Origin: Thermodesulfobacteriota bacterium | Lineage (GTDB): Bacteria; Desulfobacterota; Desulfocorpusculales; Desulfocorpusculum | Assembly (NCBI GenBank): GCA_028275295.1 | Contig: JAPWUY010000004.1 | Location: 1 to 15,620 of the forward strand | Reading direction: 5' to 3' | DNA: 15,620 nucleotides | In this document: positions 1-6,177 of the stretch, piece by piece | How positions within the stretch are numbered: position 1 is the stretch's first letter | Layout: each line of letters starts with the position of its first letter | Translations under genes and position numbers: made by a program | The notes under the pieces: model-generated | Seen by the model: the letters and a program-made list of their open reading frames with translations, nothing else | What the model was told of the DNA's origin: nothing | The model's database searches: none

Positions 1-284
1 CGGATGGACTCAAGGGAGATGAGATTCCTTTCCTCGCGAGGATACTCTCCGTGGCTGATGTCTTCGATGCCCTCACATCGGACAGGCCTTACAGGCCTGC
101 CATGTCCGTGGAAAAGAGTGCCTCCGAAATATTGAGGGCCAGTGGGTCCCAGTTCGACCCCGCTGTTGTGAGAGCTTTCGAGTCCGTCCTTCCTTCCCTG
201 GCGGAGAAGGTCAGAAGGACATCAGAGCCCCAACAAAAAGACAATGGTCCCCGGAAAGGAGCGGGAAATGTCGCTGGGATATGA
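1..284 (+). CDS. HD-GYP domain protein, C-terminal fragment (c-di-GMP phosphodiesterase)
   Basis: This is the 3' end of a gene that enters from the left; the reading frame is open from base 3 to a TGA at 282-284. The first visible residues, DGLKGDEIPFLARILSVADV, followed by FDALTSDRPYRPAMS, match the end of the HD-GYP signature, where a Gly-Leu-x-Gly-x-x-Ile-Pro stretch leads into A-R-I-x-x-V-A-D-x-F-D-A and R-P-Y-R. The metal-binding HD pair and the GYP motif itself lie outside the window, so activity cannot be judged. HD-GYP proteins hydrolyse cyclic di-GMP and often carry a receiver or sensor domain at the N-terminus, which cannot be seen here. About 25 charged residues follow the domain. 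The stop lies inside the next gene, a PilZ protein, so the two are probably translationally coupled and belong to one signalling operon. Confidence 0.88.
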   Translation, partial: DGLKGDEIPFLARILSVADVFDALTSDRPYRPAMSVEKSASEILRASGSQFDPAVVRAFESVLPSLAEKVRRTSEPQQKDNGPRKGAGNVAGI

Positions 285-858
285 ATTTGTCGAGAGAAGG
301 GAGTTCTTCCGAGTAGAGGGAAGGGTGAGGCTTCACTACAGGAAGATTCGCTCCGACAGCCAGGAGCTCGAGCCTAACGATCAGCTCGGGCAGGTGAGCC
401 AGGCGAAATCCGAAGATGTTGAGAGGGAGAGTCTTTCTCTGGATCAGATGCCCGCCGAGGCGCTTCTCAGGGAGATCCTCAAAAGGATCATGGCCATGGA
501 AGAGAAGTTGGATGCCCTGTGGCATTTCTTCTCGACTAGATGGCCAGCGGAGGAGCTCCAACTTGTGCCAGCGCTAGTCAATATAAGCGGCTGTGGCATG
601 CGCTTTCCCACAAAGGAAAAGTTCCAAGTGGGAGACAAACTGGAGGTAACGCTCGAGCTTCCCATGAGTCCGGGCCATCTCATAAGGCTCTGCGGTGAAG
701 TAGTGCACATTCTCGAACCCGATGGCAGAGGTCCCTACCAGACGGCCATAAAGTTCATGAGCGTTTCCGAGTCGGACAGGGAACGAATAGTCCGCTACAC
801 CCTGGACAGGCAGTACCAGGAAATCTGCTCAAAGAGACCCTTCGTTTCGACTTCCTGA
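268..858 (+). CDS. PilZ domain protein with central helical insertion
   Basis: This is a 196-aa protein predicted to bind cyclic di-GMP. The N-terminal RREFFR (residues 10-15) supplies the RxxxR arginines, and NISGCG (105-110) matches the [D/N]xSxxG motif; the two together form the PilZ ligand site. Beta-rich sequence follows to about residue 165. Unlike minimal PilZ domains, the two motifs are separated by about 75 residues (26-98) that are polar and then helical, with a likely coiled segment around LLREILKRIMAMEEKLDALW, which may mediate oligomerisation. I chose the ATG at 268 because AAAGGAG lies just upstream at 255-261 with good spacing; an ATG at 244 in the same frame lacks such a site. 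The start overlaps the end of the HD-GYP gene by 17 bases, linking a c-di-GMP-degrading enzyme to a c-di-GMP receptor. The downstream target is not evident. Confidence 0.85.
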   Translation: MSLGYEFVERREFFRVEGRVRLHYRKIRSDSQELEPNDQLGQVSQAKSEDVERESLSLDQMPAEALLREILKRIMAMEEKLDALWHFFSTRWPAEELQLVPALVNISGCGMRFPTKEKFQVGDKLEVTLELPMSPGHLIRLCGEVVHILEPDGRGPYQTAIKFMSVSESDRERIVRYTLDRQYQEICSKRPFVSTS

Positions 859-894
859 GCTGGACCTGAGGTGCCCAGCTAGCCTATTCGAGGG

Positions 895-928
895 GCTTCC
901 GCCTGTGGGAGCTGGTATTTGCGGAAGC
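895..928. repeat. Inverted repeat downstream of the PilZ gene
   Basis: Perfect 8-bp arms GCTTCCGC (895-902) and GCGGAAGC (921-928) are separated by 18 bases. It lies 37 bases after the PilZ stop, so it could act in transcript termination or stability, but no T-run follows and it is not a classical intrinsic terminator. Confidence 0.4.
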
Positions 929-952
929 GAGAAACGGTGGAACCGGGGACGT

Positions 953-971
953 AATGCACCTAAGGTGCATT
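953..971. repeat. Short palindrome at the left edge of the repeat array
   Basis: AATGCACCT and AGGTGCATT form perfect 9-bp arms around a single A. The palindrome sits directly before a GGATAGCCTAGC sequence that resembles the linker segment of the ~228-bp repeats. Similar but unrelated stems occur at the same place in other linkers, for example GGCCATCC/GGATGGCC at 1663-1684, suggesting a variable hairpin position. Confidence 0.5.
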
Positions 972-1040
972 GGATAGCCTAGCAAGGCACGGGTTGCGGC
1001 TGGGTGGTTTTGTTGGTAGACATGACGAGGAGGGCGATTC

Positions 1041-1266
1041 TCTCGGAGGGGCGCGGTCTCCGCGCCCGCATTGCGATGCCGTGCGCAAGCCGAGGCATAA
1101 CACAACCATCGGGGGCAAACGAAAGCCCGGTGGCCTAATGGGGCGATCCCCCGGTGGAGGCAAAGTCTCGTTTGCGGGCGTGCGGAGCCCGCCCCTCCGC
1201 CGGATTGGTGATCCGAGCTCGGATGGCCTCGCGGGGAAAACCCTGGGATAACGCGGAGGTCGGTGT
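1041..1266 (+). repeat. Array 1, unit 1
   Basis: The A stem is GGGCGCGG (1049-1056) and CCGCGCCC (1060-1067) with loop TCT; B is at 1174-1199. The interior, including a GGGGGCAAA word and GCCCGGTGGCCTAATGGGG, is closer to the distant reverse unit at 10418-10578 than to its own neighbour unit 2. Confidence 0.85.
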
Positions 1267-1494
1267 TCTCGGAGGGACGCGCTCTGCGCGTCCGCGTGGC
1301 AAGGCTGGACGCGAGCCGGGGCATAACATGATCACGGACGATTTGGCAAGAAGCTGGCGGCCAAATGGGGAGATGTCTCGGTAAGTCGCGATGCGGATAT
1401 TACGGGCGTGCGGAGCCCGCCCCTCCGAGGCGAGGCCGAGCCTTGCACGGACAGCCTAGCGGGGAGAGGCCGGGGACGACGCGTGAGGCGGTTT
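1267..1494 (+). repeat. Array 1, unit 2
   Basis: The A stem is GGACGCGC (1275-1282) and GCGCGTCC (1286-1293) with loop TCT; B is at 1403-1427. From A through B it differs from unit 3 at only three positions by eye, while the following linkers are dissimilar. Confidence 0.88.
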
Positions 1495-1722
1495 TCTCGG
1501 AGGGACGCGCTCTGCGCGTCCGCGTGGTAAGGCTGGACGCGAGCCGGGGCATAACATGATCACGGACGATTTGGGAAGAAGCTGGCGGCCAAAAGGGGAG
1601 ATGTCTCGGTAAGTCGCGATGCGGATATTACGGGCGTGCGGAGCCCGCCCCTCCGCGGGGTGGGCCATCCAAGCTGGGATGGCCTCGCGGGGAAAGGCCG
1701 GGAATCAAGTGAAAGGCGTTTT
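1495..1722 (+). repeat. Array 1, unit 3
   Basis: It has the same A hairpin as unit 2 and a nearly identical A-to-B segment; B is at 1631-1655. The linker carries a perfect 8-bp hairpin GGCCATCC (1663-1670) and GGATGGCC (1677-1684). Confidence 0.88.
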
Positions 1723-1946
1723 TTTCGGAGGGGCGCGGTCTCCGCGCCCGCAAATACGGGCCGGACGCAAGCCGAGGCATCTCACCGTCACCGGCTCATT
1801 GGCGAGAGCATGGTGGCCAAAAAACGCCACATTCGGGTTGGCGTGATGCCTCCCTTGCGGGCGTGCGGAGCCCGCCCCTCCGCGGGATTTCCACTCAACA
1901 GAGACGGCCCTACGGGGCAAATCCGAGAGGCCGCAAGAGGCGGTTT
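1723..1946 (+). repeat. Array 1, unit 4
   Basis: The A stem is the unit-1 version (GGGCGCGG/CCGCGCCC); B is at 1857-1882. The interior keeps GCCGAGGCAT and GTGGCCAAAA but is otherwise diverged. Bases 1855-1886 are a 32-base perfect inverted match to 10639-10670 in array 2. Confidence 0.85.
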
Positions 1947-1958
1947 TCTCGGAAAGAC

Positions 1959-2762
1959 TCAGTAAACTGGATCTGGAAACGTGATCATGGGCCTGGGCTT
2001 CCCCACCATCCTGTACATGACCGGCGAGCTCCACCCCTCGGCCAGAAGCTCGTCATCGGCATCCAGTAATATACCATCGTGGATGGCCCAACTCCTTCCC
2101 CTCACAGTGTGGGCCATCTCCCGCCTCCTGAAAGGAGTGCTCCCGTCCATCAATCGATAGAGCTTCCCTCCGGGGAGAAATTCCTCGTGGATCCTCTTCA
2201 TGAGGTGGTACCCACTGAAATACGAGAACCCATGCCTCTCGTACGTGATGGCGTTGTGATAGAAGAGGGCCTCTAGCCTTATACTCTTTATGGTGAGGGT
2301 TTTGCAAAAGAACTCGAGGCACTCTATAACCTCCCCTGTCAGGCCGAGACCTCTTCTGGCCTGACCTGGGAAGAGGCCGGCTTCCATCGCTTTTATCTCT
2401 TCCTGGATATTCCTTCCAGCCCATCCGAATAGGGTATCCCGGCCTTGGGAGTCCACTTGGGTCAAGAAGCGGGGGCTCTGGGGATCGTTGACCAATAGAA
2501 AATCCCACTCGAGCTGGGTGTAGTCAACTGTGTCCGAGATCTGGATCGAGTAGAGAGGCTCCTCCATTCCCTCCAGTCTCACTTCCACAAGGGCAGTCTG
2601 GTCCCAGCGAGGAGCCCAGATGCGGACCACCTTCGTGCTCCCACAGGAGAAGCTTATGGGGTCTATCTGGAACCTCCAATAGAGGCTAGGAGGAAGGAGG
2701 ATCCTGTAAAATCCCTCCTTCTGGGAAGGACTCAAGGAATTGATCCTCCTGATCCAGCCCAT
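1959..2762 (-). CDS. Conserved-looking hypothetical protein, 267 aa
   Basis: I do not recognise this family. The protein has no signal peptide or membrane segment, is rich in Trp, Tyr and Phe, and looks like a soluble alpha/beta protein. The stretch around residues 158-192 (IRLEALFYHNAITYERHGFS, then YFSGYHLMKRI) resembles the last helix and strand of GNAT acyltransferases, where an A-x-x-x-Y-x-x-x-G-F pattern is usual, but no acetyl-CoA loop of the Q/R-x-x-G-x-G/A type is obvious. I chose the ATG at 2762 because a GGGGG tract lies eight bases upstream; a TTG two codons earlier would sit too close to it. Codon use resembles the neighbours and favours a real gene. The gene stands alone on the minus strand, ends with TGA at 1959-1961 immediately beside repeat array 1, and starts in a 313-base intergenic region shared with the divergent 97-aa gene. 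Confidence 0.7.
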   Translation of the reverse strand: MGWIRRINSLSPSQKEGFYRILLPPSLYWRFQIDPISFSCGSTKVVRIWAPRWDQTALVEVRLEGMEEPLYSIQISDTVDYTQLEWDFLLVNDPQSPRFLTQVDSQGRDTLFGWAGRNIQEEIKAMEAGLFPGQARRGLGLTGEVIECLEFFCKTLTIKSIRLEALFYHNAITYERHGFSYFSGYHLMKRIHEEFLPGGKLYRLMDGSTPFRRREMAHTVRGRSWAIHDGILLDADDELLAEGWSSPVMYRMVGKPRPMITFPDPVY

Positions 2763-2796
2763 GCTCAAATCCCCCTCTAGTCGATCGTAACGAGGG

Positions 2797-2824
2797 GCTC
2801 GGATGGCCTTGCCCGGGGCAGGCC
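2797..2824 (+). repeat. Solitary fragment of the repeat linker
   Basis: GCTCGGATGGCCTTGC at 2797-2812 matches the unit-1 linker sequence GCTCGGATGGCCTCGC at 15 of 16 positions and then diverges into its own GC-rich inverted repeat. No A or B element accompanies it. It may be a decayed remnant of a former unit. Bases 2828-2837 next to it form the palindrome GAAGCGCTTC. Confidence 0.45.
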
Positions 2825-3015
2825 GCGGAAGCGCTTCTCTAGCCTCTATTTAGCTCACCCATCCCATGGATGTCAAAAGAGCCCTTTGGCCATCTTTTCA
2901 CTCGCGTACAAAATGGAACTGAATGTTACCACTTTGCAGCGATCTTGCTCTCCCGAGAAAGGCCCCGGTCGTGAAGGGCCCCCCTTCTCCCGTGATCTCC
3001 GCTCGTTCAAAGGCG

Positions 3016-3032
3016 TTGGCACGTTCCTTGCG
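3016..3032 (+). promoter_or_regulatory. Sigma-54 type promoter for the 97-aa gene
   Basis: TTGGCACGTTCCTTGCG matches the RpoN -24/-12 consensus TGGCACG-N4-TTGCW except for the last base. The invariant GG (3018-3019) and GC (3030-3031) are separated by exactly ten bases. Transcription would begin near 3043, about 33 bases before the ATG at 3076. Such promoters need an enhancer-binding activator; no obvious activator site was identified upstream. Confidence 0.7.
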
Positions 3033-3075
3033 CAAAGAGAACCGGGGATCGAAGAAGCTTTTTTGGAGGTCGACC

Positions 3076-3369
3076 ATGGCGAGAAAAGTGCTCGTAGAGA
3101 GGACCAAAGGAGGGCCTCACCCCAATTTCCCAGTGGGAACTGTGAAGCAAGGGTGGGAGCTCAGTCCGCCCAAAGAGGGGGATCCTTATGTGATCTTCAC
3201 GGAAAGCGGGAGCGTGTTCCGGACATCCAGGGTCACAAAGTTGTCCAACGGGACATTCGAGACCAGAAACTCCGTGTACAGGCTCATAGTTCTGGAGGAA
3301 AGGGCCGAATCGCCCCCAGGGGTCACGAGGGAGGTCTCGGTGGATTTCATGGAGAATCTATTTCCATGA
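3076..3369 (+). CDS. Small hypothetical protein, 97 aa
   Basis: The family is not recognised. It is a soluble, beta-rich small protein with the central pattern PVGTVKQGWELSPPKEGDPY, then V-x-F-T-x-x-G-x-V-F-R-T-S-x-V-T-K-L, then F-E-T-R-N-S-V-Y-R-L. The repeated Thr-Ser and Asn-Ser turns suggest a small barrel, but no catalytic residues stand out. The ATG at 3076 is chosen because GGAGGT sits at 3065-3070, five bases upstream, and because a sigma-54 promoter match ends just before it; the same frame is open further upstream to 2923, but that part has no ribosome site and odd composition. The last 23 bases overlap the end of the convergent metallo-hydrolase gene. The dedicated promoter suggests tightly controlled expression. 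No function is proposed. Confidence 0.72.
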   Translation: MARKVLVERTKGGPHPNFPVGTVKQGWELSPPKEGDPYVIFTESGSVFRTSRVTKLSNGTFETRNSVYRLIVLEERAESPPGVTREVSVDFMENLFP

Positions 3370-4093
3370 CCATTCCGTCGTGGGCGACCTCGAGCTCCAC
3401 TCGGTCCATGTGTTGCATCATCTCGGGTCCAAGGTGGAAAAGGACAATCCTTTTGGCATCAAGCTCCCCCCTATGAAAAGCGAGATCAGTGTACCGGATG
3501 TGGGAGTGGTGGTCTTCCTGGAAGAAAAAACACTCACAAAGGAGCAGATCGCAGCCTCTTGCTAGCCTCGGTATCTCTGTTGTCCACCTTGTATCTCCTG
3601 TGTACCCGACCTTCACTCCCTTCCAGCCTATTCTGTAGCCTCTGGCTGGGATGGCACCGTGTTCCATCGCGAAGGTCTCGATGGTGATGTCGCCTTCCCT
3701 CACATCCTCGCCCGGCATGAGCTCCATGTATCGGACCTGGAATCTCCATTTGTGAGCCTTGAGAATATCGGGATAGGCTGCTCTTATCAGATCATCGCAT
3801 CTCTGCTCTATGCCTTCTGGGCCAGCTATTACGAGGGGGGAGGACCTCTCGGAGATGAACTGATAGTCGATGAAGAAGAAGGGGATACCCCCGAAGTGGT
3901 CTCCGTGACAGTGGCTCACGAGGATCATTTTCACCTGGGCTGGATCGAGCCCTTTTGCTTTGAGGGCTGGGAGGGTGGAGGGACCACAGTCAAGAAGGAC
4001 GTGAAAGTTTCCGTCAGTCAACAGGAAGCCGGAAAAATTCCTTCCTCCCGAGCCAAAGGCATCTCCACTTCCCAAAACAATGAGTCTGAGCAT
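3347..4093 (-). CDS. Metallo-beta-lactamase-fold hydrolase (RNase Z-like group)
   Basis: This is a 248-aa cytosolic protein of the metallo-beta-lactamase superfamily. The metal-binding motif SHCHGDH gives His61, His63, Asp65 and His66; His145, Asp167 (in GYTGDTRW) and the late His220 (in LFHLGPE) complete a two-metal site. The N-terminal start MLRLIVLGSGDAF and the overall arrangement recall RNase Z/ElaC and related phosphodiesterases, but the long flexible arm of true tRNase Z is not obvious, so the substrate is open. The run CECFFFQEDHHSH (residues 186-198) is rich in possible metal ligands and is unusual. The start at 4093 is supported by GAGGGG seven bases upstream. It lies 11 bases after the stop of the isoaspartate methyltransferase gene, so the two form an operon with this gene second. 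Confidence 0.88.
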   Translation of the reverse strand: MLRLIVLGSGDAFGSGGRNFSGFLLTDGNFHVLLDCGPSTLPALKAKGLDPAQVKMILVSHCHGDHFGGIPFFFIDYQFISERSSPLVIAGPEGIEQRCDDLIRAAYPDILKAHKWRFQVRYMELMPGEDVREGDITIETFAMEHGAIPARGYRIGWKGVKVGYTGDTRWTTEIPRLARGCDLLLCECFFFQEDHHSHIRYTDLAFHRGELDAKRIVLFHLGPEMMQHMDRVELEVAHDGMVMEIDSP

Positions 4094-4104
4094 TTATCTA
4101 CCCC

Positions 4105-4884
4105 TCAAAAGTGGTTTTTCGTCTCTACACGGTTCCCCGGGACCATGGGAACAAACCTGACTGGAAGCAACCTCTCAGTCTTTATCCCTTTTTCTTCCTT
4201 CGTGACCCTCACAAGCTCCTGAATCTCCTCTCCCACGGGCAATACCATCTTTCCGCCCACCTTCAGCTGATTCACCAACTCCTGCGGGATCTCGGGAGGA
4301 GCTGCCGTGACGATAATAGCGTCGAAAGGGGCCTCCTCAGGCCAGCCCTTGTAGCCGTCCCCGCACCTAACCTTCACATTCCTGTAGCCCAGGCTCTCGA
4401 GTCTCTTTTGGGCCTCCCTGGCAAGGGGCTCCAGTATCTCGATTGTATATACCTCTTTGGCCAGGAGCGACAATACCGCCGCATGATAACCGGAACCAGT
4501 GCCTATCTCCAGTACCTTTTCCCCACCTTTCAGCTCCAAGGCCTCGCACATGTAAGCCACTATGTAAGGCTGGGATATTGTCTGACCGTATCCTATGGGC
4601 AATGGAGTGTCATTGTACGCCCTTGACTTCTCCCTCTCCGGCACAAATAGGTGTCTTTCCACGGATCGCATGGCCTCTAACACCCTGGGATCCTTGACCC
4701 CCCTGGCCTCTATTTGATCTCGGACCATGCGGAGCCTCGCTGTCTTCATGGGGTCATCTCCCTCTGATCGGTCTTCCATGGAGGCCTCAATTGCCGGAAG
4801 ACAAGGGAAAAGGAGTATTGCCACGACTCCCAATATCATCCTACCTATAGGTGGCCTCCCGCTTGGCTCCCAGGATCTTGACAC
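4105..4884 (-). CDS. pcm: Protein-L-isoaspartate O-methyltransferase, probably exported
   Basis: The enzyme transfers a methyl group from S-adenosylmethionine to L-isoaspartyl residues of damaged proteins, starting their repair. Diagnostic segments are PIGYGQTISQPYIVAYM, the SAM motif VLEIGTGSGYHAAVL, GDGYKGWPEEAPFDAIIVTA and GGKMVLPVGE. The conserved domain starts near MKTARLRMVRDQIEARG, and from the ATG at 4749, which has a good GGGAG site, it would be a 214-aa protein of normal cytosolic length. The frame upstream, however, encodes arginines then ILGVVAILLFPCLPAIEAS, a convincing signal peptide. The GTG at 4884, preceded by GAGGGGAG, would include it and give 259 aa; an ATG at 4839 is a third option. 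I favour 4884 and export to the periplasm, with an internal start at 4749 possible. It is the first gene of a two-gene unit with the metallo-hydrolase. Confidence 0.87.
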   Translation of the reverse strand: MSRSWEPSGRPPIGRMILGVVAILLFPCLPAIEASMEDRSEGDDPMKTARLRMVRDQIEARGVKDPRVLEAMRSVERHLFVPEREKSRAYNDTPLPIGYGQTISQPYIVAYMCEALELKGGEKVLEIGTGSGYHAAVLSLLAKEVYTIEILEPLAREAQKRLESLGYRNVKVRCGDGYKGWPEEAPFDAIIVTAAPPEIPQELVNQLKVGGKMVLPVGEEIQELVRVTKEEKGIKTERLLPVRFVPMVPGNRVETKNHF

Positions 4885-5020
4885 GAACTCCCCTCGATCA
4901 TAATCTTCTCTGACCCGGAAAACTCGGGGCCTCGGGAATGTTTCCTTTAGGCTGACCACAGAATAGCAGAAGGGTCTCGCAATGTTCAAGGACGTGAGTC
5001 CGCCAACAAGTGGTTCTCGT

Positions 5021-5033
5021 GGACATAGTGTCC
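5021..5033. promoter_or_regulatory. Possible operator upstream of the ferredoxin gene
   Basis: GGACA-TAG-TGTCC is a perfect 5-bp inverted repeat lying 37 bases before the ATG at 5070, within the 185-base region between the divergent pcm and ferredoxin genes. The position suits a repressor site. No convincing -35/-10 pair was seen nearby, and short palindromes also occur by chance. Confidence 0.3.
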
Positions 5034-5069
5034 CTGGTTGCGCCTTGAAGTGAAAGGGGAGGTGAGGAG

Positions 5070-6173
5070 ATGTCCGAAGATCCTTACAAGGAACTTTGCC
5101 AGGCAATGGCTCAGAGGGGAGGTCCTTACCCGGGGATGGATATTCCTGAGTTCTACGCATTGGCAAAGGAGCTATTCCTCCCAGATGAGGCCAAGGTCTG
5201 TGCCTCAATGCCCAGGAGGCCTTCCAGCTTGTCCCAGATAGCCTCGCAGATGGGATGGGAGGAAAGGTCGCTGGGGGAGATCCTGGAGGCCATGGCTGAC
5301 AAGGGCCTGTGCGGCACGGCCAAGGGGCCGCAGGGAGAAACCCTTTACATGGCCCTACCCTTTGTGCCCGGCATATTCGAGTACCAATTCATGAGGGGAA
5401 CAGCCACGGAAAGGGACAAGAGGATAGCGAGGCTCATAAGGGACTACAAGAAGGCTGTGGAGAAAAGAAGAGGCGGACTCCCGAAGATCACCTTTCCCCT
5501 CAACAGGGTGATACCTGTCGAGAAGACCATACAGGCTGGAACGAGAGTCCACACCTATCAACAGGTCTCATCCTACATAGACAGGTACGAGCCCATCTCG
5601 GTCTCGACCTGTTTTTGCCGCCATGAGGCCAAGCTCTCGGAAGGCTCGGACTGTGGAAAGCCAAATCAGGTTTGTATGCAGTTTGGAGACGGGGCGAGGT
5701 ACGTGATAGAGAGAAGGATGGGACGGGAGGTGACGAAGAAAGAGGCGAGGGAGATCTTGAAGAGGGCCGAGGAAGCCGGACTTGTTCATGCGAGCATAAA
5801 CACCCAGGAGATAGACTTCCTCTGCAATTGTTGCCCATGCCACTGTATGATCCTCAAGATGGCCCTGGCTCAACCCAGGCCGGCACTCGCTTTGCAGTCG
5901 GGGTTCGAACCAAGAATAGATCCGGACAAGTGCGTTTCCTGTGGCACCTGTGTGGAGAGATGCCCTGCCAAGGCTCTCGCGCTCTCACAGGATGTCCCAG
6001 AGGTGGACAGAGACAGATGCTTTGGCTGTGGTGTGTGCTCGAGTGGCTGCCCATCTGAGGCAATAGAGCTCGTAGAGAGGGAAGGTATCTCGCCTCCTCC
6101 ACCTGACAAAAGGGCGCTCAAAGACGCCTTGGTCAAAGCAAGCTCTCATCAAAAGGAAGGCCAAAAGGGGTGA
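5070..6173 (+). CDS. Multi-cluster 4Fe-4S ferredoxin protein with N-terminal winged-helix-like region
   Basis: This 367-aa soluble protein is probably an electron carrier for its neighbour. The C-terminus has two classical [4Fe-4S] motifs, CVSCGTCVERCP (Cys288, 291, 294, 298) and CFGCGVCSSGCP (Cys317, 320, 323, 327). Ahead of them is a second Cys-rich region: CFCRHEAKL (Cys181, 183), Cys195, Cys202, and CNCCPCHC (Cys252, 254, 255, 257, 259), which could bind one more cluster or another metal. Residues about 40-100 (SLSQIASQMGWEERSLGEIL with a following hinge) look like a winged-helix unit. I recall a family of anaerobe ferredoxin proteins with this CFCRHE/CNCC arrangement; its partner reactions are poorly defined. 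A strong GGAGGTGAGGAG site precedes the ATG. The stop is four bases before the flavin reductase start, so the two are co-translated. Confidence 0.85.
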   Translation: MSEDPYKELCQAMAQRGGPYPGMDIPEFYALAKELFLPDEAKVCASMPRRPSSLSQIASQMGWEERSLGEILEAMADKGLCGTAKGPQGETLYMALPFVPGIFEYQFMRGTATERDKRIARLIRDYKKAVEKRRGGLPKITFPLNRVIPVEKTIQAGTRVHTYQQVSSYIDRYEPISVSTCFCRHEAKLSEGSDCGKPNQVCMQFGDGARYVIERRMGREVTKKEAREILKRAEEAGLVHASINTQEIDFLCNCCPCHCMILKMALAQPRPALALQSGFEPRIDPDKCVSCGTCVERCPAKALALSQDVPEVDRDRCFGCGVCSSGCPSEAIELVEREGISPPPPDKRALKDALVKASSHQKEGQKG

Positions 6174-6177
6174 GAAA

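Larger units (their letters stand above)
968..1958 (+). repeat. Tandem array of four ~228-bp hairpin-bearing repeat units (array 1)
   Basis: This ~1-kb stretch holds no credible gene. It is built from a unit of about 228 bp. Element A (starts 1041, 1267, 1495, 1723; spacing 226, 228, 228) is TCTCGGAGGG followed by an 8-bp GC hairpin. A ~100-bp interior carries recurring words such as GCCGAGGCATAAC and GGTGGCC. Element B (1174-1199, 1403-1427, 1631-1655, 1857-1882) contains GGGCGTGCGGAGCCCGCCC. A ~65-bp linker often contains GGATGGCCTCGCGGGGAAA. A fifth A starts at 1947 but breaks off after TCTCGGA, next to the stop codon of the minus-strand gene. A linker-like piece from about 968 precedes the first A. 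The same unit occurs in reverse at 10194-10791. Confidence 0.9.

Noticed and set aside
968..1958. CRISPR array
   Set aside because: The period is ~228 bp with long, partly conserved interiors; there are no short direct repeats with unique spacers of uniform length and no cas genes.
884..1965. Several 60-150-codon open frames across array 1 on both strands, with peptides such as RACGARPSAG recurring
   Set aside because: They are translations of the GC-rich hairpin repeats. The period of 228 is divisible by three, so the same peptide recurs in frame. They lack ribosome sites and coding-like composition.
2923..3075. Upstream 51-codon extension of the 97-aa protein
   Set aside because: It would run through the sigma-54 promoter. 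GGAGGT directly before the ATG at 3076 fixes the start.
4885..5208. N-terminal extension of pcm up to an ATG at 5208
   Set aside because: It would overlap the ferredoxin gene start and its promoter region. The extension is Pro- and Arg-rich with no family similarity, and better starts exist at 4884, 4839 and 4749.
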